From positions 4,464,001-4,528,000 of the forward strand of contig JAJEKV010000064.1 of NCBI GenBank assembly GCA_021234155.1: a DNA stretch of 64,000 nucleotides, read 5' to 3'. The DNA comes from Isoetes taiwanensis. Taxonomy: Eukaryota; Streptophyta; Lycopodiopsida; Isoetales; Isoetaceae. The notes below the pieces were generated by a model. That model was not told the DNA's origin. It was given only the letters and a program-made list of their open reading frames with translations, and ran no database searches. Shown here in pieces: positions 43,340 through 54,788 of this stretch (position 1 is the first letter of the stretch; every line of letters starts with the position of its first letter). A program made the translations under genes and the position numbers.

Positions 43340-45010
43340 AGGAAAAAAAAGAAAGTAATGAAAACTATTGTGTTTTTTGCCAATTTTATAGAACGTGAAA
43401 TTTTCTCTTTTGTTTCCACATCAGCGCCATTAATCCCCTTGTTTCTTGTTGTGACTCTTTTTCTTTGCTCTTTCTTTGCTATAGTCTGCAACTGGAGCTT
43501 TTGTAAATGGCCAGAAGCATCATAACAGCTTTCGAATATTGAAATGGGGACAGAAGGATCGAAAATGGCCAGAAGCGTCGAAGTGCTCTTACATTATTTT
43601 TGGACATAGAGCTCATGTTAAGCCAGCTTTCTAGCTTGAAGGTTGTGCCCCAGATTGGTGCTCCTAGCGCTAATGAATAGTTGCCTCTTGGTTTTGTTAC
43701 AGAAAAGAGAGAGTGAGAGAGAATAGAGGAAATAAAAAAACAAACGAAGGGAGCAGACTCGTTTGTAAAAACAAAGGGCTGCATAAACTTCAGGGTATTG
43801 CCGAATCACGACAGCATCTAACTCCAGATAGATCAAGAAACCATGAAACTATGGCGGCATGAACCAGAACCAATGGATGTCGTTTCCCTAATCCGCCTCT
43901 CTGGCCAGTCACTCGCGGCTCGTGCTCCACCGAGTCTGGCGGCGCCGCTAGAGCCTTTACAGGCGTAATGTCCGACCAGTGGAAATTACCGGACATAATG
44001 ACCGGTTGTTGAAAATTTCCACTCAAGAGGCCCCACGTGGCATTAGGCCCTGTTTTGCTGTTGCATTCCCACTTCCTCACTGCAGGTCGATGCTTGCTGC
44101 AGATGCCCGATCAATGCTTTCGAACTTCTTCTAATGCACAACCATTACTCTGTATCTTGTTGTTTTGAGCAAAATCATAAGCAAAATCATAGCACATTAG
44201 TCTTAATAATCTAGAGCCCCTGTAGATAGCAAAAATAGTTCTTCTTGAAAGGATTCAGACGAAGTATTTGTTGTGCGAAGGAATTTCAGTTTCAGGAGCG
44301 AATCCTGCCGTGCAATCTGACCTCTGCTGTCGTAGATTTAGCCCCTTCCATTTTGGGTTCAAAGCTTGTTGGAAAATACTCACAGAGCCGCCATATCTGT
44401 GTGCAAACAGAGCCGCCATTTTGGGTGCAAACAGAGCCGCCATATCTGTGTTGGTGCCTTTTTTGCCATATCTGGATTGGTGCAGACGATGGGATATGGC
44501 AGTTTCGGCAAGGCTGGAGCAGGGTAGAGCTCCTTAAACAAGACAGGGAAGGCAGGGAAGCAGGGCTGGAGCAAGACAGGGAAGCGGCATCGCTCCTTAA
44601 AATACCAAGGAAATTATAATTCTATTCCACCTTATAATTTTGGCGGAACAATGGCGTAATTTGCAACAACTGGTCATAATCTTGCCGAAATCAAAAACCG
44701 TATTTTTGTAACATAAGATTTTAAATGGTTTGGTGTTGTATCCGTATGTAAATATGGTATAAGCTGATGGTGGCACCCAAGATTCCAAACAGGGGAATCT
44801 AGGGTTTGGATTCCTGCATTTGTGTGGTCGGGAGGGCTGCGCTTCACATGGGCGGGCCGCAGATGGCGCATGCTCCTATTCCTGGCTAGATAGGTGTCGA
44901 TTTGCTTCCTTCATCTTCGTTGGTTCTATGCAAGAGGCAGGCAGCGGTTTTTCTTGAGGATGGATATGCAGTTCCGACCAACAGGCTCTTCAACGGGCTT
45001 TTCGAACTTG
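43340..45010. other. Stretch with short repeats, no gene supported
   Basis: Around 44384-44452 an AACAGAGCCGCCAT-TTGGGTGC / ATATCTGTGTGC unit is repeated three times, followed by a GACAGGGAAG-CAGGG repeat near 44540-44585. The related phrase GGCCAGAAGC-TCATAACAG / GAAGTGC is duplicated near 43508 and 43566. Open frames here have no recognisable domain. Confidence 0.4.
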
Positions 45011-45076
45011 ATCTATTGTGTTTGTCTTTGAATTCCATGCTTCTTATAGCAAGGCATACGAATTAGTGCGGGCATC

Positions 45077-45433
45077 TTGCCGAAATCAGAAGCCAACAAA
45101 AGTCTTCTCGAAGGGATTTGTGCCCGAGGTAAGCCGGCTGTGTTCCTGCCACATTACGTCTCTGAAGAGTGCACAACCCTGTTCTATGTTATCTCAACAA
45201 AACCCACATGTGATATGTTCTCTAGGTTCATTCTCCAAAACGGATTCAAGTGTATCCAATGCTTCCGCGCAGACCACAGCTTTTCTATTTGCTTCGCCTG
45301 TTTTAAATCCCCTTCCCAAACCCACATGCATCCACAGGAAGATTTCATGGATTTAAATATGATCCATGCTCTGCTTCGACGCCCCGAGTTCCTGAACAAG
45401 GAGGCTTGCAGTGTTCTTTTTGTCAAGTCTTAG
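45077..45433 (+). pseudogene. 118-codon coding-like frame with Cys pairs, unidentified
   Basis: The frame contains ICARGKPAVFLPHYVSEECT and FKCIQCFRADHSFSICFACF, with CxxC pairs spaced about 10 residues apart as in small zinc-binding folds. It ends LLRRPEFLNKEACSVLFVKS. No start context or partner exon is evident. The CxxC pairs are suggestive only. Confidence 0.3.
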
Positions 45434-45796
45434 AATATTTGACTTTAGCTTCTATTTTGCTGAACATTTTTGGTTCATTACAGGAAAGCAATTTTTCCAG
45501 AACATCTGGCAAATCTTTTGGCATTGCCTTGCGGTGCTTCTTATATTTGGCTGAACTGTTGTGGATATGATGGGCGGACTTGGGTTAGCTTCAGCTGGTG
45601 TCTATTCAGCAACTGCATATCTTAGCAGGGAACACCGAAAGCATCAAAAACATTAGGTGTATCTACTAGTTTAGGTGGATTGGTTTATCCATGCTAAAAA
45701 ATGTGTGAGAAAGAGTCGAGTTATTGGGCTCTCCCCTTAGTCTCGCTTACAGATGGCTTCTGTTTTTGTGTGTGGGATGAGCGTCGGAACTTCTAC

Positions 45797-45814
45797 CGGG
45801 GTTCGACTCCCCAG
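45797..45814 (+). promoter_or_regulatory. tRNA T-arm / pol III B-box-like sequence
   Basis: GGGGTTCGACTCCCC has the four-base T-stem and TTCGA loop of a tRNA and fits the B-box consensus GGTTCRANNCC. The upstream 70 bases do not fold into the rest of a tRNA, and the A-box is weak. It could be the head of a tRNA-derived SINE; a T-rich stretch follows. Confidence 0.3.
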
Positions 45815-45831
45815 GCTCATAATTTTTTATT

Positions 45832-46626
45832 TGGTCAAGCTGCTAATTTTCTAATTTTGAGATATTGTGAATGTTAGGGGTAAGTCAAATATGGGGGTTT
45901 TGACCCCATCTTGACTTGCACTTGAGGGCTGGAATTCTGCCCCATGGCATATGCTGTGAGATATGCCAGCATCCGATGGCCAAAAAAAATCGATAAACAC
46001 CCCAAACGATAATACATCCCCATTTAAAATACATGTCAATATTTAAAATAGGCACCCAAGAATAGGATCTACCGAATTTAAATGATATACCAGAGAAAAG
46101 GGAGTATCAAAGTTGTTTGTTCATGTGTCCATTTTTATGAAGCGAGGCCAGTTTAGTAAATTCTGTTATAGTTGAGGGGCATTTTGATAATTTCATAAAA
46201 CATTGGAGGCATTTGGGTGAATACGCTATAATACAATAATATTTGTTGACCAGAGACATTTAAGGAAATAATTGAAATATAAGGGGTATTTTGGTAAAAT
46301 ATCAAAATATAAGGGCAAGTGCCAACGTCGTGCACACATTTATACTGGTGTAAAAATAGAACTTGTCTCTTTTTAGCAGGGTTGCCTAACCCAAGGTGCA
46401 ATGTTTGCTGCAATTCTAGAGTGTCCAACGTGTCATGCCACGTAAGCCAAAATAATTGCATGTTGTCGGATTTCATATTTTCCAATCCAACGGTCACGAA
46501 TATTCTAAAAAATCTAGGTAATTCCTTCATCTCCTTCGTCCTTCGTGGCCATGCCTTCTACACCCGGCTTCTATTCACTCCGGCATGCGGCTAAACTGTG
46601 GTTCGTTACTTGCCTCCAACAACATC
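45832..46626. other. Flank left of the Gypsy element, nothing firm
   Basis: AT-rich sequence with no supported exon. The five bases 46622-46626 (ACATC) are the left target-site duplication of the Gypsy element. Confidence 0.5.
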
Positions 46627-48215
46627 TGTGACATTCCAGCACAGTATACGGTCCCAGGACGTATACTGTACTGCCTCGTCACGCGTACACGCCATCCCGA
46701 CTGACGTGTACGCCCCGACGTGTAGCCAAGCAAGTAGCACCCTAGGGGGCAACTTGCAAGGTGTGTGCATTTATTTATGTGCACATCTACCCATGTGCAC
46801 ATTTATCCAAGTGTACACACTTACCCATGTGGACACTTTATGCCACCTAGTTAATAAAGGCAAGTGGGCCACACCATTCATCCCACATGCTTAAAGGGAT
46901 AATGGGAAACTCTAACCCTAACCCTTGGTCTATATAGGTAAAGGAAACCCTAACTTGCTATTTTCGTCCATAGCATTCTAGGACTCTATTTCGCTTGCTC
47001 CAAGAGCCAAACCCGCGTCCCAAAATCTGTCTGAGCGATCTAGCTCATCAGTTTCCCCTTCTAGCTTCATCTTCTAGCAATTCAGCAGGATGGTCGAGTT
47101 CAGAGCAGGAGGAGCGAGCCAAGGATCAGGTATTTTATCAATTTAATAGCCTAAACCGCCTCCCAGTCATTGAATAAGTAGGTTTAGCCTATTAAATTGC
47201 CCATAGCAGCCATCTAGATCCCTAGATATCGAGCCCTAACTAAAGAACCTAACTCTGTGATTTAGATTAGATCTTGTTCTTTAGTTCTTCTGTGATGTGT
47301 ATGATGATGTATCTCTGTGGACTCATTGTATTGGGAAGGGGGGATAGAGACCTTAAAGCCTGGTAGTTGATGCTCCTAGCTAGCCTCTTTAGCACACTGT
47401 AAATTCGGCCTGTGTACAAGAACCACACCTGGTTGTGGGTGAAGGGGCCAGACTGGCTTACAAGGAGGTTCGTGTCCTGACTCATGATCACGTCCCTCTG
47501 GTAGTAAGGCCTATCGAGGACTATTGTGCACTAGACCTAATGCTCACACTCGCGTGAGGGCTTTGCATGGGTTCGACACTCTTGGGGTGGTGGACACCTT
47601 CCATGGAGTTCAAGTCGAGTATGGGCAAAGGGCCCTCTAGTCACCTTGAGTCAAGATGTAGATCTCTCGGGTGGGAGTGATCCCTACCGCCCCTGGCCGG
47701 AACCGGGAGATGCAACCCGTGAATAGCCCCTTTGGCTATGCATTCGGAGGGCTACAATCAGGTCCCAACACTTTTCAACCTACTCTGCAAAGTGTGCACA
47801 GGAGGGACGGATGGAGTGGACTACCCTAAGCCATGTTCATATGCCAGCCAAATCCATTGCCATGAATTCTATCTGCAATGACCTCTGGAGACCCAAGCCG
47901 TCGGTCATCCCCTTTGAGTCTGAGCCTTGGGTAGGATCTCCTCGTGTGATGTACTGATCTTTATCTATGCAGATATGTGATGAGCCATCCTTCGAGATGG
48001 TTATGTGATGTTGTTGTTGTATACTGACATGTATGTTCCGCAGCTAGGTAGGCCCTGAGGGAGACATGGTAAAATGACCCCTTCATTCTTCCCACTGGAA
48101 CTCATCAAGGTTGCAGTGATACGTGGAGGGCCCTGTATCAGTATGGAGCTGGTATGAGGGATGAACTCCTATTTGTATACGGTGAGTGCACCGTATATCA
48201 GTAGGGGACGTCACA
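46627..48215 (+). repeat. 5' LTR of the Gypsy element
   Basis: 1589 bases from TGTGACATTCC to GGGACGTCACA, with matching inverted termini. A CTATATAGG TATA-like box lies at about 46930, and the region after it may be the transcript leader. The segment 46678-48215 pairs with 61325-62868. The first 51 bases have no counterpart in the 3' LTR. Confidence 0.92.
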
Positions 48216-48216
48216 G

Positions 48217-48229
48217 TGGTATCAGAGCA
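48217..48229 (+). other. Primer-binding site (initiator tRNA-Met)
   Basis: TGGTATCAGAGCA begins two bases after the LTR end and is complementary to the initiator tRNA-Met 3' end. Confidence 0.9.
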
Positions 48230-48420
48230 ATGTTCTTGGTGACCAAGAGCAAAGCACTGACCATGCTCCCAGTAGTACTAACTTAGTAGGATTCTCGAAC
48301 CTCGAAAAAGTGGGAAATTGTTTTCTCATTTTTTGTAGTATATGCAAGCTAGTAACAGTTAGAAGAATTGAAGAACCAAGAAAACTAAAAAGTTGAATAA
48401 AATTTGACCTAAAGTAGCAA

Positions 48421-48491
48421 ATGTCTCACGGTATGCGCCCAGGCCAAAAACCAAATTTTGGGTTTGACTCCCAGCGCACACCGTGAGACAT
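48421..48491 (+). repeat. Hairpin repeat, copy 1
   Basis: An 18-base arm ATGTCTCACGGTATGCGC (48421-48438) pairs with 48474-48491 with one mismatch. The 35-base loop contains a further AAACC / GGTTT pairing. The element occurs again 212 bases downstream. Confidence 0.8.
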
Positions 48492-48632
48492 GGGCCATAA
48501 TCACCTTGAAACATGATGAATTTTAACAAACTAACATGCTAAATCGAGTTTTAAGATAAGAATTAGTTAGATCTGTATGTTATACCCCTAAGAATATGCC
48601 TAGAAATCATATAATTTAGTCAAGAATGCCAA

Positions 48633-48702
48633 ATGTCTCACAGTATGCGCCCAGACCCAAAACCAAATATTGGTTTTGCCTCCCAGCGCACACCGTGAGA
48701 CC
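48633..48702 (+). repeat. Hairpin repeat, copy 2
   Basis: ATGTCTCACAGTATGCGC (48633-48650) pairs with 48686-48702. Inside the loop AAAACCAA-ATA-TTGGTTTT adds an 8-bp perfect stem, so the whole forms a long near-continuous hairpin. The right arm recurs a third time near 49127-49155 (GCGCACACCATGAGACC). Confidence 0.8.
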
Positions 48703-48803
48703 AATGGATTAGAAAAGTCTGAAGTAAGCATATATCATAGGTTAATAGGTGCCTTGGCACATCCAAAAGAGTAACTTAGAATTTGACCTAAAATTGCCCA
48801 AAC

Positions 48804-48813
48804 TATAAATAGA
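48804..48813 (+). promoter_or_regulatory. TATA-like box of first internal module
   Basis: CTATAAATAGA lies 110 bases before ATG 48914. A near-identical TATAAATAGA lies at 49348, 121 bases before ATG 49469. The shared spacing and shared TTGCCCAA context suggest a duplicated leader. Confidence 0.45.
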
Positions 48814-48913
48814 CTCAGAACCCCCTCGTTTGTAGCTTTCCTATTTAGAAAATTGCTCTCGCTTTGTGAGGCAATTTTTGGGCGCCCGACCTCCGATCGA
48901 AGAGTCGTAAAAT

Positions 48914-49198
48914 ATGGCGAGAACCAAATAGATTGCTCAGGTTCCTCGAGGAGACGAAACGGCCAGCACCCAGCTCCAACAGATGCTTCGAAAGCGTCTT
49001 CTCGCGAGAGGAGACCAACCTTCATCAAGTGAGGGGACAGTTTCAGAGGAGCACCAGGAGGAGGGATCCCAGCAGGGAGCACAAGATAACCTGGCCGACA
49101 TCATCAACCAGGAGATAGACCAGCAGGTTTGCCTCCTGGCGCACACCATGAGACCTTCTAGCATTTTCTCCAGCATGCCATATCCAATTGACCTCTAG
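48914..49198 (+). pseudogene. First extra ORF of the Gypsy element, unidentified
   Basis: ATG 48914 is followed after five codons by TAG (48929). The frame is then open to 49198 and encodes a hydrophilic, Gln/Glu-rich protein (STQLQQMLRKRLLARGDQPS, EEHQEEGSQQGAQDN, IINQEIDQQ). No family is recognised. It lies between the primer-binding site and gag, where chromoviruses normally have only a short leader. Confidence 0.4.
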
Positions 49199-49347
49199 TT
49201 TGTTGCAATAGATTCATTAGATAGTCCTAGTCATGCTCAAACCCTCAAACTAGCTTTCCAATCCCCATTTGGACCTCAAGATAGGTCAGATTTGCCCAAC
49301 CCTAGGAGTTTTCCAGGTCATCCAAAAATCAGGGTTTTCCCCTTGTC

Positions 49348-49357
49348 TATAAATAGA
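49348..49357 (+). promoter_or_regulatory. TATA-like box of second internal module
   Basis: TATAAATAGA with flanking CCCC-rich sequence, 121 bases before ATG 49469. It matches the box at 48804. Function is inferred from sequence and spacing only. Confidence 0.4.
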
Positions 49358-49468
49358 CCCCCATTTCTCACTTAGCGTCCTACAAGTTTGCTCCCGACCT
49401 TCTAGGCGATTTTTCAGCTCCCTGAGGCGCTTTTGCATCTGTTTGTTAGTCCAATCTCCTCTAGATCC

Positions 49469-50996
49469 ATGGCAACTGCTAATTTTAGGCGATGGTACAG
49501 CGCCAGTGCCCATGCAGCTGAGACCGATGTCAATGCCATTTTCCAAGTTTTCCGGAAAGAGATAGATGTCCAAGCCACCTTGCAAGCAACCCCAACCTAT
49601 ATGCAAGTCATGACAGAGTTCCAAGCTAGGGTAGGGCCATCATTAGTGCAGCTCCCCCCTTGTACATGCTATTTTGTCCCTAGGCCATCCCTCCAAGCAT
49701 CCTTGGGTGATGTTCCCAATATTGCCAAGTATTTGACCAACAAGGCTCAGAGGTTGCCAGACTACATGGTCTTGACCGTTGATAGGACCAAGTATTTCTC
49801 CTACACCGCTGCCCTAGCAATCTTTCTTTCCCACCGTGTCCAGAACCCCATTGGAAAAACCTCTATTCCTCCCATGGATGTAGACCCCTTAGCCTCCTCA
49901 GCAGAAGGTCAGCTCCTTTTGCAGTATCAACAGGAGTAAAAAGGAAGAGCCGAAGACGAGGAATCTGATGACGAAGACTACGTCGATCTCGACCAAGAAG
50001 AAGACCGCAGCTAGCAGAGCAGAAGATACCAATCTTCGAACGGGACCGGCAGACACTCAGGATCGCTCCCCTGCTCGGGCTAGGCATCACAAGCCTAGCC
50101 CCCATCATCATCGACGGCCAGGAGTACCTGCTCCTCAACGACATCCAGAACCTCCCCGAATGCAGAGACAGGGAGTACCAACTCGACGAGTTGCTGCATC
50201 TTCTGCGGCAACAACCAGATCTGGATGATTTCATCATCCGGGGAGTTTCCGACTTCCTAATTCAGGTAAGAGAAGCCGACACCTACACCGGGAGTCGACT
50301 TCAGACATCCAAGCCTACAGCAGCATCCGACAAATAATGGAAGCTCGGGACCTGCCGACTGAAGAAGAGTTCTACGCCATCCAAGAACGGATGGGGATCC
50401 GTGGCAAGACCACGAATATTTTGATGCCGAGCTCTTCGACACCAGCCCCCACAAAGAGAAGAGGCGAGATCGACCTCAGACGAATCTCATCGATAGTCAG
50501 GGACTACAGATAATTCACAGAGATTGACGTCGACGAATATGCCGGAAGACATAGAGCTGGTGGCCGAGGGGACGATGAATCTTCAGCAGCAAGCAGGGAC
50601 AGGTCATTGAGGTACTACCTGCCTCTGCTAATGGACGGAAGGATAGCGGTCATACACCGCAAGTTCGGCCCAAGGGGCGAAGAAGGAGTGTTCATGCTCA
50701 TCGCACTCTCCGGCTTTGGTAGGCATGCTCGACTACTCACAACAGTTGACCATGTCATCCTAGTCAAGAGAACGATGGCACTTGACATCTTCGACTTCGC
50801 CATACCCTACCGATGGCAGGGAAGACTAGCAGTGACCGCGGCCTACACGTCCGACCGCAGGGTAGAAGACTTGGTGCAAACCTTGCAGGGCGGGACATCA
50901 ACCAACATCCTCAGGAACTTGGAACGCTCCGTAGGAACGGCCCAAGTTAAGAAGTTTCTTCAGGATAATCCATCCTACCGGCGATTTCAAGAATAG
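49469..50996 (+). pseudogene. Second extra coding region of the Gypsy element, unidentified
   Basis: ATG 49469 opens a 156-codon frame (ATANFRRWYSASAHAAETDV, PTYMQVMTEFQARVGPSLVQ, LPDYMVLTVDRTKYFSYTAA) ending at TAA 49937. Coding-like sequence then continues in other frames: an acidic ESDDEDYVDLDQEE run, LLGLGITSLAPIIIDGQEYL, then LPTEEEFYAIQERMGIRGKT and GDDESSAASRDRS. The last part (50607-50996) reads RYYLPLLMDGRIAVIHRKFG and FGRHARLLTTVDHVILVKRT, ending FLQDNPSYRRFQE. About 500 residues of ancestral protein are implied. I recognise no domain. It could be a lineage-specific extra ORF, as known upstream of gag in some Gypsy lineages such as Ogre. Confidence 0.4.
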
Positions 50997-52203
50997 TTAG
51001 ACTCTTGATCCCGGAGGCATTGTATTTAAGATATTATAATATACGAGAAAAAGTGCCCAGCATTGCTGGGCTTTTTGCCGGGCATAAAAATGTCGTAATT
51101 ATATTTAAAGTGGCTTTAAGTCGATTATGCGAGGGCAAAGATTATCTTCTTGAATAATTCTGATTTGCAAATAGATTGCATCTTAATAAATATGATGGAG
51201 CTTGTCATTGCCGGTTACTTGTCAAGAAATAGGAAAATAAAAGTTGTCATGTCTTTGATAATACGATTGTGAAAGTTGTCATATAAGTAGAGGTAAAGGA
51301 TGTCTGACGTTCCTTGGTGGCAGTGAGTTGGTGTCTTCTAACTATATAAATATTACATTTTGTATATTGTGAATATAATAGTACAGAATTGAGTATTTAG
51401 TCTTATGTAGAGGAGAGGTGCAAGAACTTACTTATATTGGGGGGTTTTAATTAGTGAACTAAAGAATGTAAAAAGATTTTTGTACATGGATATAATGTTT
51501 GTTTCTCACCTATTCATTGTTTGTTTCTCATCTCGTTCACGTACTTAGAAAACAATTTTATAAGTAGAGGCTTGAATTGATTATGTACTTTTGTGGTGCA
51601 AGGGAACATATTTTGAATAATGCCAAGAGATTTGTGGACACCCACACCTATAATTGTAGGCTTTTGGCAAATATGGTAATGGTAATATTTTTGATTTATA
51701 AAAACATTTGAACTTAGTAGAGCCATTGTTCAAATAGGTTATGTCGAGCTTAAATTTGAAAATTAATAATGAAAATTAATATTGTGCATCTTTAAGCAAA
51801 CAAACCTTCAAGCAAAAAAAAAACAATTTTTAAAAATGTAAGACAATTAAACAAATGGTTTCAAGTTCATGAATTTAAAACAGCCTTTGCATATTCCAAT
51901 TTGTTCATGCCACCTTTGAAATACTTGCATTTGGTCCCCAGATTTTAACTTCTAAGCCATTTCTCTTAGACTTTTCTTTAGATGCTAGACATCCGTGAGA
52001 GCTTCTTGAGACTTGTTCTATGGCAATATTCCATATTTACACATTAAAATAATCACCGCTTGTTTTATTTCATAGCCTGCATTCTTCATGGCAAGGGACT
52101 GATTTTCTTATTCCTGTCAAAGCTTTTTCCTTAGCTTCCAATATTCATGGCAAGCTTTGCATAATATAGGCTTGTCTAAATGTTGCTGGATTTTTATGTT
52201 AAG

Positions 52204-53274
52204 GCAATCAAAGACATCAGAGATAAGGTACAACTTGCCACCAAGTTCGGTATTCATCCAAATGAGACAGGAAAACGCTCTATCAAGGGAGACCCTGTAT
52301 ATGTACGTTCTGCCTGTGAAGCAAGTTTGAAGAGATTAGGTGTGGACTATATTGACTTGTATTATCAGCATCGACTTGACTCTAAAGTGCCAATTGAAGA
52401 AACAGTATGATTATCTTACTTTCCTGAAGTCTTATGTCACATGAACATTTTTTTATTCATATCCTGCATCGCTTTTGCAGATAGGCGAGATGACGAAGCT
52501 AGTACAGGAAGGAAAAGTGAAATATATTGGTCTTTCTGAAGCACCAGCTTCAGAAATACGCCGAGCTCATGCAATGCACCCCATTACTGCTGTTCAGATT
52601 GAATGGTCATTATGGGCAAGGGATGTGGAGGAGGATGTCATTCCAACATGCAGGTAACAAGCATATGCACATGAATGCATGCATTTGTTCCTTTCCTTCT
52701 CTCCACTGCTTCTTCTTTGGCATGCTTCTTAATGCAGGGAGTTGGGAATTGGTATTGTGGCTTACAGCCCTATGAGACGTGGTTTTTTCTCTGGTAAAAC
52801 AATTGTAGAAGAACTTGATGCAGGAGATTTCAGGAAGGTAAATACTTAAAACATACATGGTGATCAACTACCATGAAAGTTATTTTCAACAGTCCAGGCC
52901 CTCTAGAAATAAGGATAATCATGCTGTTATACTAACAACTTTATGATCAGACTTTTGTACCAAGGTTCCAAGCTGCAAATCTTAAACACAACAAGACTCT
53001 ATATGAGAGGCTGTAGGCTATTGCTTTGAAAAAGAAACATGGTAAACTTGCACTTGCTTGGTTACACCATCAAGGTCATGATGTTGCGCCAATTCCTGGA
53101 ACTACGAAATATAAGAATTTTGAGGAAAATGTTGGTGCTCTCTCACTCCACCTGTCTAAAGAGGAACTTGAGGAGATTGAGGATGTTGTGCCTGCTGATG
53201 CTGCCGTTGGTGATAGATATGCAGATATGACTGGAACTTGGCAATATGTGTACACTCCATCCCTCTCTTCTTAG
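52204..53274 (+). pseudogene. Aldo-keto reductase fragment (auxin-induced PCNT115 / perakine-reductase-like)
   Basis: Four exons (52204-52404, 52481-52653, 52738-52837, 52951-53274) join in phase with GT-AG introns. They encode [10 protein letters not shown] with the catalytic Lys, [26 protein letters not shown] with the catalytic His, [74 protein letters not shown] and a normal C-terminus. Family members reduce carbonyls with NADPH. The first ~90 residues, which carry the catalytic Asp and Tyr, are absent, and TAG at 53014-53016 stands where Gln is expected. Retained introns show that genomic DNA was captured rather than an mRNA copy. Confidence 0.88.
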
Positions 53275-53839
53275 TGCATTGTGGCTGAATACAGTATATA
53301 ACTACACTGAAATTAGGGTGTGCTGAGTATAATCCAAAGGTTTCGAAATTTATCAACTGAACTTAATAAATGAAATCCTGTTCTTTCATATTCAAGGCAA
53401 CATAAATGGGTGCAATCAACACCAAAACAAAGCTGTAGCCCACGAGCCAGAATGCTTTCGAATTCTAGATCCCATAGAATTCAGTTGTAATTCAACAGGC
53501 TAGCCTCGTGAATGCAACAATAAAAAAGAAAATGTAGCATATTTCTTGTGCAACCCTAGCTTAGGCATCATTTCATTATAGAAAGGATTTGGAAACTCTG
53601 TTCCCAAGTATGTATAGGAGATACAATCTCCACAGGTTGGCCTTCAATAAAAGAAGTTATCTTTCATTCCCTTCTGAAGTGTTAAAAACTATCACTGGTC
53701 TTTTGAATATCTCGTTGCAGTTCTCCTTTTTTGCAAAATGCCTCTAAAGCAGTCAGATGTTTCTGGAGGCCTATCATCACTTCATCGGCAAAAAGGAAAA
53801 TGCTAGATGAGTTGCAATGCCAGGAAGCAACAAGCATAC

Positions 53840-54788
53840 CTTGTGGTTAACTCCTGCAAGCTCGTAGTATTTTCTAGCTATAGCCAGTGTGGATGGATCC
53901 CTGTCACAGGCTACCAGTCGACCATAATCTGGGATGGATAAGGCAACTGCCAGGGATGAATAGCCCTGCATAGTGACTGCAATGAAAAGGGTGAAAACCA
54001 CTACAAAGTAACCTTAAATGTTTGTGTCATGAAACTTCATACCGTGAATATACCAACCTCAATGCAATTCACAGCTCCAGAGATTTGAACTAACATTGAC
54101 AAAAATTGTCCTTGATCAGATGACACCTGGGAAAGAGATCATAAGTCAAGAACGTAGGTGGAAACAAACATATAAATAGATCTGACCTGCATGGGAGGGC
54201 CCATAGAAGAGTTCTGCTGCCGAAGTTCTTGCAAAATCTGCATTCGTATTAGTACGACTGAAATCTGATGACAGATGAGAACCATTTACATATGCGAGAA
54301 TAAACATACGGGTCTTTTATTAGCAACTTCCTTTCAAATCACAAACATACGAAGCTAACACTGAGGACTTTAAATTATCATAAATAACAAAGGATCAAGT
54401 TGAGTTCAAGAACCTACAATATTAGCTTCCTCTAATGCAGCCTTAAGATCTTCGACAACAAGCTGGACATGGTAACGTCAAGCATAGATGGTTCAAGTTC
54501 ATTTATGCATTAGAAATTCAAGGGGATTTGAAAGACCTGAAATACCATTCCACGTTGAAGTATGGATTTGTATCTGAGTTCCAACATCCCTATGCTGAAA
54601 ACGTTTTTGCCAGATTGCAAAAGACCTATAAACAAAGAGCGGCAGTATGGGTGTTCATAGAAGGATTTGGCGGACGAAACTGCTATCTGTTGCTGAAACC
54701 TTGCAAGCAGGGAGGTTCCCGACCGTAGTTGCTGCCTGCTTCCAGAACTTTTTAGCTGAGGAAGAAGAAATAGCGGAGCACTAAGCAC
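53840..54788 (-). pseudogene. CCoAOMT-like O-methyltransferase, N-terminal gene fragment
   Basis: Minus-strand exons 54788-54537, 54462-54418, 54237-54187, 54126-54043 and 53965-53840 are all phase 0. They encode a hydrophobic, Ser/Arg-rich leader that looks organelle-targeting (MLSAPLFLLPQLKSSGSRQQ), a VVEDLKAALEEANI helix, ILQELRQQ, SSDQGQFLSMLVQI and SAM motif I as CIEVGIFTGYSSLAVAL, then VACDRDPSTLAIARKYYELA. It matches the plant caffeoyl-CoA O-methyltransferase-like family with an extended N-terminus. The exon before ILQELRQ (usually LYDYLL-VREP) and everything after motif II, including the catalytic DADK region, are missing. The first two exons are less certain than the last three. Confidence 0.75.

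Noticed and set aside
45720-45830. Complete tRNA gene
   Set aside because: Only the T-arm is convincing. No matching acceptor, D-arm or anticodon arm could be folded from the upstream bases.
52204-53274. Functional aldo-keto reductase gene
   Set aside because: The catalytic Asp/Tyr exon is missing and TAG interrupts the last exon. It also lies inside a mobile element.
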